The notes beneath the pieces are model-generated. The model did no database searches. It worked only from the letters and a program-made list of their open reading frames with translations, and was not told where the DNA came from. DNA of 64,000 nt from assembly GCA_017654935.2 (NCBI GenBank), contig CM065687.1:14382144-14446143 (forward strand). Direction: 5' to 3'. This stretch comes from Phymorhynchus buccinoides (lineage: Eukaryota > Mollusca > Gastropoda > Neogastropoda > Raphitomidae). This document shows positions 9,701 to 20,571 of this stretch, one piece after another; position 1 is the stretch's first letter, and each line of letters begins with the position of its first letter. The translations under genes were made by a program, and so were the position numbers.

Positions 9701-12700
9701 TTAATGAAAAAAACTAATTACATAACTGCTTGAGTATTGTAGAAGTTTAGCTTCATTGGCTTTCCTTCGCTTTTCAAGGACAATGTTCAAAGTGTACATG
9801 TAGGGATTGATGGCGGAGTTGAGGGGCAGGATGAAGATAGCCAGGGCCACGTTCACTTCTCCAGGGATGGGAGTGCCAGCCAGTGCTAGAATCCCACACA
9901 GTCCAATGGGAAACCAGCACAGGAAATCTGATATGGCGACAGTGATCAGCCGTCGAGCTATGGTCATGTCTTTGGAGACCTTGGTTGTGCTGGTTTTTAA
10001 AGTATTCTTCTGAACAGTCATGTAAATGAAACTTTGACCCAGTGATATCAGTACAAACAACACAAAGTTCAGAATGATTAGAACGCTGAAGGAGTAGGCT
10101 TTACCTTTGAAGTCTTTCCTGGTAACTGGGAGCGGAATGCAGATGCCTGTCTGACTGTAGAACTCCCAGTGTGCCGTCGCAGGGAGTAAAGGCAACAGAG
10201 AAAGGAAGCAGCCCACCAGCCAAGTGAGGAGACATGTTACTGCTGCCGAGTTCCTGTCGAATCGATGACTGCTGAATGGAAAACGAAGAACGATGAACCG
10301 ATCCAGTGTGATGAGCCAGATGACCAGAGCTGACACCTCGCTGGACAGCAGGGACAGAAACCCGGCCATCTTGCACAAAGCACTGCCCTTCCAAGAGTCA
10401 TCGTGATGGAGATATTTGCCGCGGAACTGTTCGTCAGCCGACCCAATGATGGCAATGTAGACACCCATCAGGAAGTCAGCCACAGTGAGGTTGGTGACAA
10501 ACACACTGAACCCATGGGACGAGGCCATGCTCTTTGTCAGTAATCGAGAACAGAAGGAGAACAGGTTACCAGACAGAGACAGACAGGCGATCAGCCACAG
10601 GAATACACGGTAGATCCATGACTGCAGCAAATCTTCACACGACGAAATTTCGTCTTTGGGGGAAAAACAGGTCGACTTAATGAAGTTATCAGGTAAAATT
10701 TCCTGGCAACATAATTTATAATTATCTGTGACAATTATTTTAAGGTAGGTGTTATGCTTCAATACTTCTTGTGGGAAATCTTTAATGCGGCTGCCTCTCA
10801 TGTACAACTTGGACAATTTTGGTGTGAACCTGAAGCCATCAGAGCCAATTGTGTTGATACTGGTCATATTTAAAACTAGTGTCTGAACTTGAGGAAACTG
10901 GGACAACACTAAAGTGTCAAACTCTGTGAGCGAGGTGTGGGACAGGTCAACCACAGTCAGTGCCTTCTGCTGACCAGAGGACGACAGGTCAGTGTGCATG
11001 GAGGTCAGTGGATTGTGGGACAGGATCAGTGATCGTAAATTGTGTAAATTAACCAGCGAAGTCATGTTGACGTGCTGCAGCTCATTGTCACTGAAGTCCA
11101 GCACTCTGATATTGACCAGCGCTGTCTGAGGCAGGGACAGCAGGGAACAGTTGGCCAGGATGAGGTGGACAAGGTAGGTGAGATGACCCACACTGGACAG
11201 CGTCATCCCAGAACCGCTGGCGTCCAACAAACGCAGCGCAGGAACTGCTGCTGGTGAGAAGGGCTGTGGACAGGACAGAGCGTGGCCCTGACACACACAG
11301 CCCAGAGGGCACACTGCCTCACACAGCAGTTCATCATCATTCAGCGGGCAGTGCGGCCAGCCGTCACACATCTGGTCACTGTGGACACACACTGTGGAGG
11401 ACCTGCACCTGAAGAACCCTGGACACACCGGGTCCTGGCACCCTGCCTCGTCATGCTGGCCAATGCAGTCGTGCATTCCATTGCAGCGGGTGTACACTGG
11501 CAGGCAGTCGTTGAAGTCTCCAGGACAACGGTAATGGCTTTCAGGGCATGACTCGTTCGCGCGCATTGGGGTGGACATGAAGTAACTGATGCCGTTAAAC
11601 TGGATGAGTGCGGGACATGGAAAGACGGACGTTTTAGTTATCATTCTTTTAAACATAGGGCAGTCTGATTCATCCGATTCATCCTTGCAGTGGGATATCT
11701 GATCACACCGGTTTTCATAGGACACGCACTGGCCATCATCACAGGTGAAGGTGTTCAGACACGTTGGGTGAAGACAGAACAGCTCGTCACTGTCATCTGA
11801 ACAGTCCACTGTGAAGTCACAGACCAAGGTGTAGGACAGGGTGAACAGACCGTTGTCACACGTGAACACTGGAATTGTGCTGTGAACACCGCGTCTGGAG
11901 TCCAGAGTCTGTTGGTGAGCAGAGTGAGTGTGAGGACCACAGGAGCTGGCCTGTTGTGGGCCACACACCTGGTATGGGCTGGAGCCACAGAGCAGGAAGC
12001 CGTGTGTGGTGTGCTGGTTGGGACAGGTCACCAGGGACTGGGGGTTGTCAGTTAATACTGAACGTGGCCAGGACAACACCACAGGTTTTAGGAAGCTGCT
12101 GCTGCTACTGTTTGTTTTCATCTCACAGATTGCTTCACTAGGGCGATGGTCATAATAACGTAGTTTACATCGAAAAGTATAATAGTGATTATCATCCATT
12201 GTTGCAAGACATATCTTCACCCCTTCATTGTACTGATCAACGTTAACAGAATGGTAATAAACCGTTTGTCTGCCGATAATCATCAGTCTATACATGTTGG
12301 GAGCTGACACGTCATTGTAATACAAATCAACTATAACTCCAACACGTTTACCCCAGGAGATCAGTTTCAGTCGCAGAAGTACAGAGCGCCAGTTCTGTTC
12401 ACACACCGGCCTACTGAAGGAGCCCCCCAAAGCTCTGCATTCTGCTGAAATCTGTTCGTTAAAATCGCCCCTTTCGTTTTCATTGTACTGCAGCCCGTCA
12501 ATCAAGGCATAGCAGTTGCCGCACATTAAGAACAGGCCCGGACAGTCAGCACTGCTGTAGAAACAGTGTTCTGTTTCGTCCTGTCCACCTTCACACTCTG
12601 TCTTCAGGTTGCACTCCACGTGGGGCTGGAAGCTGGCGTAGTGAGGAACAGAACAGTTCCACAGGCCGCTGGCTAATTTAACAGGGGCGTGATCTTCAGG

Positions 12701-12893
12701 AACAACCGTAAAGTTCAGCTGAAAGTTGTCTGTTTGTCTATCCGTAATAATGTCCAGTTTTGATATCCTGTGTATAGTAGTACTTAATGCAGACAAATAA
12801 CCAGAATAATAATACTGATAAGTGGAGTCATCTCTTTTTCTATAGCCTTCAAGCGACACATTGGTACCTATATTCTGAACTAAGTTGTATGTA
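9701..12893 (-). CDS. GRL101-like LDLa/LRR G-protein-coupled receptor (main coding block)
   Basis: This single open block of about 1,060 codons encodes a type-C leucine-rich-repeat GPCR, the family of Lymnaea GRL101 and vertebrate relaxin receptors. It would be a plasma-membrane receptor for an extracellular ligand. Residues are counted from codon 12859. LDLa-like modules lie at about 66-99, 330-362, 366-400, 444-474 and 480-513. A C-type-lectin-like region spans about 106-246. An LRR N-cap (CPLGCVCQG) is at 517 and LRRs at about 540-715. The seven helices span 750-1030. Microswitches are intact or near consensus: GN at 764-765, D795 in helix 2, Cys829, DRF at 853-855 (for DRY), CWFP at 981-984 and NPYMY at 1018-1022. 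There is no ATG near the 5' end: the apparent start at 12859 is GTG and the frame is open back to about 12893. The true N-terminus is therefore upstream, in another frame or exon (12852-13124). The ligand is not known. Confidence 0.9.
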
Positions 12894-13124
12894 TCTTAAC
12901 ATGATAACATGTCTCCGTGGCACATGTAATCTCATATGTATATCAATACGTTGGTATTGGGTCCGATTGTCTGTCATGATGATGTAGCCAGACGTTAATG
13001 ACGTCACCACAACCCTGAAGTATGACTGCGTTGATGGTTGGGAGACTGACCAAATCGGCGTTACTTCTGAAACAAGTTTTGTGTCAAACGCAGTCACCAA
13101 AAACAATTTGGAAGTAAAAAACAA
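12852..13124 (-). CDS. N-terminal CUB-like part of the minus-strand receptor (out of frame)
   Basis: This 91-codon frame overlaps the 5' end of the main receptor block, one base out of phase. Its protein aligns with the plus-strand paralogue: SLTSGYIIM...RRHVIMLRYIQL here against SHTGYLIM...AGHVTMVSVQQV at about 19800-19920. The pattern (TS-GY followed by a basic, hydrophobic strand) resembles a CUB domain. It therefore belongs to the same gene, and a single-base indel between about 12852 and 12893 separates it from the main frame. The overlap is too short for a normal intron. Whether this is a real lesion or a sequencing error cannot be told here. Upstream, a GATT/GTT microsatellite (13141-13190) interrupts, so further 5' exons with the signal peptide are not located. 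Confidence 0.6.
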
Positions 13125-13140
13125 AATCCTTCAAAATGCA

Positions 13141-13192
13141 GTGATCGATTGATTGATTGATTGATTAATTGTTGTTGTTGTTGTTGTTGTTT
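13141..13192. repeat. (GATT)n / (GTT)n microsatellite
   Basis: Several GATT units are followed by about seven GTT units, just 5' of the minus-strand receptor's recognisable coding sequence. Confidence 0.9.
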
Positions 13193-13966
13193 TTAAGACA
13201 AAAACGATTTGTTGAATCTGGTAAATGAAACAATTTGGCTAAAAGTTGGATACTTGGTGTGAAACGTCCATATGTGTCATGTACTATCAATAATGGACAC
13301 AGTTTGTATATCTTTAATGCAAATCGTCGTAGATACTGGAAGAACATATTTCGTGCAGTAACGTGCATCTTTTAGGAATGCGTGCATAGGCTTATGAGTA
13401 AGAGAATGAGAGAGGCAAATTGCAATGTTTTTAAAATTACTGAAATCGTATCCTTTCGCACAGATGCAGTTCGGCCCCTCCCCTTAACATGAAATGATGG
13501 GAAACACCTCAGCTGATGGTTTCTGTAAGAAATACGCCCATTTGTGACGTCACCTGATACCACTATTACCATTTATGAGTTCATCCAGTCACTTTTATTG
13601 GATATCTAATGTAAAGTTATGTCATGTTACATACAGTTATATGCGCCTGTCATAGAAACCAGGCCAAGCTCTAAGCGCTTTATATTCACAAGTCACACAG
13701 CGGGCTAATCTGCTCAAGTAGAGCCATAAACACTGTTGCCAGGACAGGTGCTGATAAATTGCTTCGCGTATTGTAAGTCCTAAAGGTCTCTGTACACGTG
13801 AACATTTTTCACTCTTTCACCATGGCAACACAGGGATATGCGAGCTAGTCCATTTCATGAAATGGGCAAATTCTGTGCATGAGAAAATATTGTTCGTGCA
13901 TATGTGTTACGCCCAATCTGTGAAATTGACTATCTCATGAACTGGGCAAAATGATTTCGGTTCTAC

Positions 13967-13968
<2 letters not shown>
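13193..13968. other. 5' flank of the minus-strand receptor, nothing recognised
   Basis: No domain-bearing frame, repeat family or clear promoter is visible. It is part of the roughly 6 kb spacer between the two divergent receptor copies. Confidence 0.4.

Positions 13969-14028
<60 letters not shown>
13969..14028. repeat. (CA)n microsatellite
   Basis: A 60 bp perfect CA tract, with a short second CA tract at 14085-14100. Confidence 0.97.
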
Positions 14029-14029
14029 C

Positions 14030-15160
14030 CATTTTGTGACAGTCTTCACACATTTGTTGAATTGTTTTTCAGCCCGCCATTACCAACACACACACACACA
14101 TATGTGACATCATCAATTGTCGTTTACTCAATTTTGTCTATAGACACTGAAAAAACGAACTACTGTTTTAAGTTTGAATAGTGTTCATTTATTGTTTAGC
14201 AATCATTTAATTGTAATATATTTTGAACCCAATCTAAAACATTACCATCCTTACAATGAATTGTCAATCAGTGCTAATAAGCCCCATGTCACCTTAGGGC
14301 ACATGGTCTTTTCTACAATCTTTAAATGTTCAATTACGAATTACCACGAAAGATCACTTTCATGCAACACCAAACTGCCACAGAAACAGATGAAACTGAC
14401 CAATGATAGCCATCCGACTCACACGATTTAATGCACAAAAAAATACGATGCACGCACACAAAAAAACAGATGCTTGTGGCAAAAGAAAAGACCATCTAAC
14501 TAACCTAACCCTATCCCTAAACACACGGAAAGAACCAAGACATAGACACAGGAGGGTGCGCGCTACGCATTTGCCGATAAATCGATGACGCAAAGCCATG
14601 CACTTATACTATTTTTTTGCTGGAACCATTCCTTTTTTTTGGTTGATAAATTTTAAGTCCCATTTATATCAACGACAACTACACAATCATCCAATTCAAT
14701 CACCTATACCAAATGGTACAAAAGAATTGTATTATGTGCAGTATAGTGTCAAGTTTAAGACTAAGATTTCCGGTTTCTTACAGCAAGAATTCAAGGAGCA
14801 ATTGATCAATTTGTGTAGATTAATTCTATGAATACTACCAAATGGTAAATTTTGTAATAGTTCTCTAAAGCATTTAATGTACATCACCCTTTTTTTCAGA
14901 TCATATAAAAACAACAAGGAGAAGGAAAGCAGTACAGAACATTTCAGATTCTCCACTGTTTCCCTTCATATTCAACTTGACATAAGGAGACATGTACCAA
15001 ACCAGCCCAATCCCCTCCCCACTAGAATGCCACAACACATCTTTCACAAGTTTACATCCACACGCACACATACATACACCCAAACACATCGGAGAAGACC
15101 ACCCGATCCCCCCCCCCCCCCCCTAAGTCCCTTGGTTTCTGAATAAAGGTGTCGCCACTC
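14030..15160. other. Intergenic DNA between the receptors
   Basis: No supported coding region. A telomere-like phrase (TAACCTAACCCTATCCCTAA) occurs near 14498-14520. A 16 bp C homopolymer lies at 15108-15123. Confidence 0.4.
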
Positions 15161-15305
15161 ATACAGCTGTACCCCAACTTCAAATTGAGGCTGCTAAATA
15201 ATACAATGATGTTATTTACAATTTGGGCACATTTGTATTCTGGAATAAAAGTCAAAACGTAGATCGAAGTCAAACCAGCTATAAGATTTAAAACACGTGA
15301 ACACC
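15160..15305. repeat. Fragment of a dispersed repeat also found inside the Tigger-like element
   Basis: ACTTCAAATTGAGGCTGCT, then an ATGATGTT block, ATTTGG-GCATTTGTAT and a closing AAAACACGTGA occur in the same order at 42825-42965. That location is inside the inner TIR element (42313-43273), so this may be a decayed relative of it. Confidence 0.6.
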
Positions 15306-15390
15306 GTGACACACACACACGTGCACCAACACACACACACACAAGACCATGTTGGGCGAGGTAGCAAAAGAGACAGTGTCCTTTTTTCTG

Positions 15391-15393
15391 GTA

Positions 15394-15427
<34 letters not shown>

Positions 15428-15437
15428 ACTCTCTCTA
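15391..15437. repeat. (CT)n-rich microsatellite
   Basis: A CT run with a few interruptions. Confidence 0.9.
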
Positions 15438-15489
15438 ACTTTACAAAACTTCGATTTCCCTCCCTTGCATGTCCTGTGTTGCTAATGCT

Positions 15490-16430
15490 CAACGTTTATG
15501 GAGCGTATTTTTAAAACTGTTCTGCGGAGACATAAATCTCACAGAGAACAATTTTGCGATTAATTACCTGGCTGACATTTCTCAACTAACAGAGCAAACA
15601 GGCACACAGACAGCTAAATGACACATAGACAATGACAGCAAACTAACACACAGACACAGGCATATTATATTCTCAAAGCAAAAGAAACACAGACTTCGAA
15701 GTCAAACACATCGTGATTTACAAAACACACGCGCGACACACAGACACACACAGACACACACACATGCACAACAAACAGACACACAGACATACACACACAC
15801 ACAAACACATGCACAGATACAAACAGACACACACACACACAACACACACACAGACACACACACAGACAGCAACACAGATACACATACATCAATCTCTCTC
15901 TCAGAGACAGTAAACTCTCTCACAGAGACTGTGAACATGACCTTTCTCCCACCCCCCTCCTATCACCGACACAGCAAACAGACAGCAAACAGACCCCACA
16001 GACTTATGTCGTGTGCTGTGGACTGCACAGCATTATCCATGTTAACACACAGGGACAGACATGAGATTGTACACAGACACACTTGACTAAACTTGTCACA
16101 AAACATGCATTGTGTTTGACGGATTTTCGACAGCGTTGTGGTATGTAACAGTACCCCCACTTGCAATGGGTAAATTACATAGAGCAATAAATATCTGACT
16201 TCTGAAGATTGTATATCATGTCTAACTATAGCAAAACTTCGATTATTCCTCTCATCGTATGAAAGGTGGACATCTTTCTCGCTGATTTATGGAGCGTATT
16301 TTCAAAACCGTCCTTGCAAAGTTATAAATCTCTCAGAGAACAATCTTCACTCCTAATTATCTGGCAAGGCATTGAAGGTCTAATTAACAAAGCAAAACAG
16401 AGACAGAGACTGTGTAGAACAGACAGAAAA
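15490..16430. repeat. Local duplication, ~790 bp apart
   Basis: The block TTTATGGAGCGTATTTT, then AAATCTC-CAGAGAACAAT, then TTAATTA-CTGGC occurs at about 15497-15600 and again at 16288-16400. The copies differ at roughly one base in six. A CA-rich, imperfect (CAGACACA) stretch (15725-15870) lies between them. Confidence 0.7.
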
Positions 16431-16465
16431 GTGGACAGAAATGACAAGACAAACAATTCTTTCAA

Positions 16466-16565
16466 AGACATTTGTTTTCTCAAGATGCAACCGAATTTAC
16501 TGTATGGCTCAGAGGTGTGGGAATTCAAACGCATAAAAACACAAAGTTCATCTCGAAAGCATGCA
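16466..16565 (+). mobile_element. Possible LINE reverse-transcriptase C-terminal scrap
   Basis: The frame around 16495-16530 reads LLYGSEVWEF, close to the LLYGSE-WG motif just past the RT domain in many LINEs (compare LLTHASEIWG at 52990). Nothing else around it is convincingly conserved, so this is a weak call. Confidence 0.3.
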
Positions 16566-18094
16566 AAATACTTAAAAGAAAATATTAGTATGCAGAATCA
16601 AATACAAATAATATTTGTGTATTTCCAGCTTGCTAAGATACAAACTCTACATAATAGCATACGCGATATGTAACATAGTGGTTACGATATGCTTAGGCAT
16701 CGACAGGATCGAAACCTAATCAATATTAAAAATGAAACCGTACTTAAGATAGATGGAAAATGTACAGATCTCCAAACATGAGAAAGAAGGTCCAGCCGAA
16801 TGGGACAGAAAACCATTCTTAAATATCATTTTTTCATCAATATTGCATTTCGTTCAGGTGTAAACTGCACGTGAGATTTAGAGCAAGAATACACTATGGA
16901 GATCATTAAAATAATATTAGTATGCGTCTTTGGTATTAATGACAACTGAACATTTCGTCTTTAAGACCAATAATTAATATCTGGGCGTAGACAAACTTTT
17001 TTTATGAAACATGAAACATAAATGGCCAGAAAGCTCTACAATCAAGGTTAGTGAGATTATAATGGATTAACATAGAGAAATGAGCTGAAAAGCTGTACAA
17101 TTCAGACATAAAATGGCGTCAAAACATGGGACTTATTTGGCACTCCGAGAAAAAGATTTGAACTTCTAACTTTGAATACTTTTTTGGTCTGTTAAAAAAA
17201 ATGAAAAAAGTTAATATTTTGGGCCAAAATAGTCATGCAATAAAGCGATAAATTGATGATTATCAAATGCTTTCTGATCTGCATCAGCCTTCAAAAAACC
17301 CCTTAACCTGCCTTGAATGCCCTGATAACACATTGGTGACGGTTTCAAAAGCAAATCTCAGGCTTGCAAAGAAAACACTGTTTGGGCACAGTAATCAGTT
17401 AGTGGAAATTCTTAGTTACATGACAGGGTTCCCTTGGATTCTGGAGACAATCAGGACTAGGTGGGGGTCCATTGGGCACAGCATTGTCTTCATCAGAAAT
17501 GTACATGTTTTAGACTAACAGAAATGTATGTTCAAGAAACAGGGAAAGGTACGAGTTATAGGACTTCTGAGCAAATCAACATTTGAAAGTCAAAAATACT
17601 TTTCGACGTTGCGATATGTTGCTTCCTTAGTATCGAACTGTCTCAATTACGTTTGGGCGCACTTTCTTAGGACGCAACTTGCACAGATACAGGGAATCCC
17701 CTTAAACAAATAGTGTGTTTATTGCAAGAACCAGCTGAGCAAAATTAACACCACTTCCTACATTTACTTCCAGAAAAAACCAGATTCCATCCCTTCAACA
17801 AAGGCGCCAACACCTCCGATTGACCATGGAAACTACAGAGTGGTTAAAGGGAGTAAACCGATCCCAGGGATCGCACAACAGGGAACCAAGAAGTATGAAC
17901 TATCCTTCTCGCGAGCTGTGCTTCAAATGCCAAATTATTTTTGAAGATGCTGAAACAAGAAGTACCGGTTAACTATCTCCTCACTCCTTTTATACTCCAT
18001 TGCCGGTTTAAGGGTTTAGTACCAGCTTTACCCCCTGAAGATTTCGCCGGTTTAAGGGGTTAGTACCAGCCTTACCCCCTGAAGATTTCATCAC
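16566..18094. other. Intergenic DNA with one small direct repeat
   Basis: No recognisable gene. A 44 bp unit (GCCGGTTTAAGG to CCCCTGAAGATTTC) is present twice in tandem at about 18002-18090, directly before the LINE relic that follows. Confidence 0.45.
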
Positions 18095-18415
18095 ATCACA
18101 AATCGAGCAGACTGATAAGATCCGGACTTCCTTACTCGTTGAACCCAATCAGATCTTCAGTTCGAAACGACAACAAAGCAAGAAAAGTTTCCTCCTCAAA
18201 CACTGACCAGTTCAAAAACTCTTTCTTTGTTAGAACACCAACAGAGTGGAACCATCGGAATAACAGCACCGTCCAATCCAGTTGAGGCCTTCAAAAGACA
18301 GCTAGCAGTCAACCAACGTCAATATACCATACCGCCTCTGCGCAATCTCTCCCCATTTCAGTTACGCCAGACTACTGGATTGTAGCGACGTATTTGAAAG
18401 AAGAAGAAGAAGAAG
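18095..18415 (+). mobile_element. LINE C-terminal relic
   Basis: One frame reads NSFFVRTPTEWNHRNN and, after a frame change near 18290, VEAFKRQLAV. This matches the motif series F-RT--WN-LP ... -FK--L that closes many LINE ORF2 proteins. A stop (TAG) and a short (GAA)n tail near 18403-18415 follow, as expected for a retrotransposon 3' end. The element is frameshifted and 5'-truncated, so it is dead. Confidence 0.55.
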
Positions 18416-19006
18416 TCCTCTGTACTCTGATTTATTAAGTAGATACATCAATAACTCTGGTAATCAAACTGTACAATCAATTTGTTCTAGCATGTCATGC
18501 TTTTCTCAGAGATTGGTAGCCAAGTTTGTTTTCCATGCAATTACAAGAAAATACATTTTATGTTGATTAATAATTACTTGAGTTTTGGACTGTCATGTTA
18601 TGTTGATATGCTGAGGATCGATTAACACATAATAATTATGGCAATGGACAAATGGATACAGATATCAATGTGGGGACGAGCATTTACTTACGCACTGGTC
18701 TTCAAAAGCCCGCATTTTTGTGTTACTTTTACTTTGAAATAGCACAGTGACTGAATGGGTAATTGTAAAAATATGCCAATTTATAATGCTTGTATGCTTG
18801 CATTTGAAATGGACACAGGAAGCTGAAGTAAAGCCATTCTCTTCAAAAAAAGGTCTGTCAAAGAAGCCTAGAACGTTTTAATTAATGTTACGGTCTGTTT
18901 GAAAGAAACTAAGCAACAACAAAGCTTTCCCGTAGATTGGGGATTTCTGTTGAAATGTTGAGTCTCTCGCCATGCCCAAGAATGTGGTCTCCCCTGTGCA
19001 TCATTA
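18416..19006. other. 5' flank of the plus-strand receptor copy
   Basis: No repeat family or gene is recognised. Any signal-peptide exon of the receptor copy should lie here or further upstream, but none could be identified. Confidence 0.35.
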
Positions 19007-20073
19007 GTGTGCAAAGTTGCACACTACAACTCAATAAAGCTGAGTAGCGGGCGCCACAAGGTGCCGAGGGGTTCTTTACATTTATTACACATAGACGAGT
19101 CTTTCGTTTATTCAAAAAATACAATAATTTGGAGTAAAGTACAAAAACAAAGTCAGTCTTCGCCCTGTATACCTGGGCACAGGACAAGAATGTATGTGCA
19201 TTTTATTTCTGGTGACGAGTTAAAACTGATATATTATCTCTTTGTTAAAGCACTGCAAAGAACAACAGGCAACATCCTCAGTCGGCACTCTACCAATGTT
19301 CCACATAACATGGAAAACGGTGTACACAGCACAGACAACACCCTTAGTCTTCCCACTACTCGTGCTACCCAGGACCTCTGTGCCTTGTGCCCTGGCGTGC
19401 AGTGCCCCAGGAACCAGGCCTTCCCCAACCACACTGCCGTGCAGATCAATGCCTCAGACTGTGAGCACAGCCTGTCCCAGTTCCCTGCACTGCCCGGGGT
19501 GATCCACGGCTTCTGTGGACATTCCACGTCCTTCTGCAAGCTTCATGTCAGAACACTGCAGAAATTGTATCTTCGTGTTCGTGTGAGAAGACTGGTGTAC
19601 TGGTGTAACTCTACTCATTTCAGCCCAGTGATATATTATGGGAGATATTCCCAGCTGAAATTCAGATGTAAGTATCATAGTTTGGAAGAAACATTTGTTG
19701 AATCTACAAAACAGAGCACTTTCATTTTAAGCACCAACAATCCTCTGGCAGAAATTGCTCTCAGTATAATCAAACAGCACAATTTTATATTGCAGTATAT
19801 AACAAGCCATACTGGTTATCTCATCATGCCTTTTGTAGAAAGCTATTATGTTACAAAATATTTCAAACAAAAGCTGAACGGACCTGCTGGACATGTCACA
19901 ATGGTCAGTGTCCAGCAAGTGCACAGTCCTAGCAGACAAAGGCATCTAACTAGAATGGATGTCTCGTACAGAAAACTGAAAGCAACTAAACCCGCCTATG
20001 GTCACATCTATATTCAGCTTTTTACAATGCCTAAAGTATTCCCACCATCACTTCGAATCACTTGCATATATAA

Positions 20074-20100
20074 TGGTTGCATCCAGGCCTCAGACTGTAC
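20074..20100 (+). other. Frameshift in the plus-strand receptor copy
   Basis: Homology to the intact copy runs in one frame up to about 20070 and continues in the next frame from about 20086 (LRLYFSMLPEA against FQLNFTVVPED). The downstream frame has a TAA at 20071, so the indel must lie within this interval. Confidence 0.7.
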
Positions 20101-20568
20101 TTCTCCATGTTGCCTGAAGCACATCAGCCCCAGGTGCTGCCTTCTGGTTCACTCAACTGCTCTGTGGACCATTACTTCAGGTTTCAGCGTCACGTGCATT
20201 GTAATCAGCATATGCAGTGTGACAGTGGTCAGGATGAGACAGAGCACTGTCCCTTCAGCAGTCCTCAGTGCCAGGGGATGGTGGCTTCCACCAACAAGTG
20301 TTTCAAGTTGATTTTACTGGAAGCCTATGATTATCAAACATTCTTTGTTTACAAGTGTCAAAGCATGGGCGCTGGATTGGCTTCAATAAAAACACAAAGA
20401 GAACAAATGGATTCATTACCTATTTTTGAAAATTCCTTTAAAATGGACATTTTCTTTGGTTTGATGATCGGATGGTTAAACGTGCCTTTTCTGTACAGCA
20501 AATTTCGTCACTGGGCGGATAAAACACTGGTCTACAACGTTAATCATTTAATTAGATGGGGTTTTCCC

Positions 20569-20571
20569 TAG
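20569..20571 (+). other. In-frame TAG in the plus-strand receptor copy
   Basis: The open frame before (to 20571) and after (to 23175) is the same, and the protein homology to the C-type-lectin-like region continues across the stop. This is a nonsense change, not a frameshift or an intron. Confidence 0.8.

Noticed and set aside
19007..19300. Start of the plus-strand receptor at 19007
   Set aside because: The codon there is GTG after an in-frame TAG, and no signal peptide follows. Recognisable receptor homology begins only near 19370, so 19007 is just the limit of the open frame.
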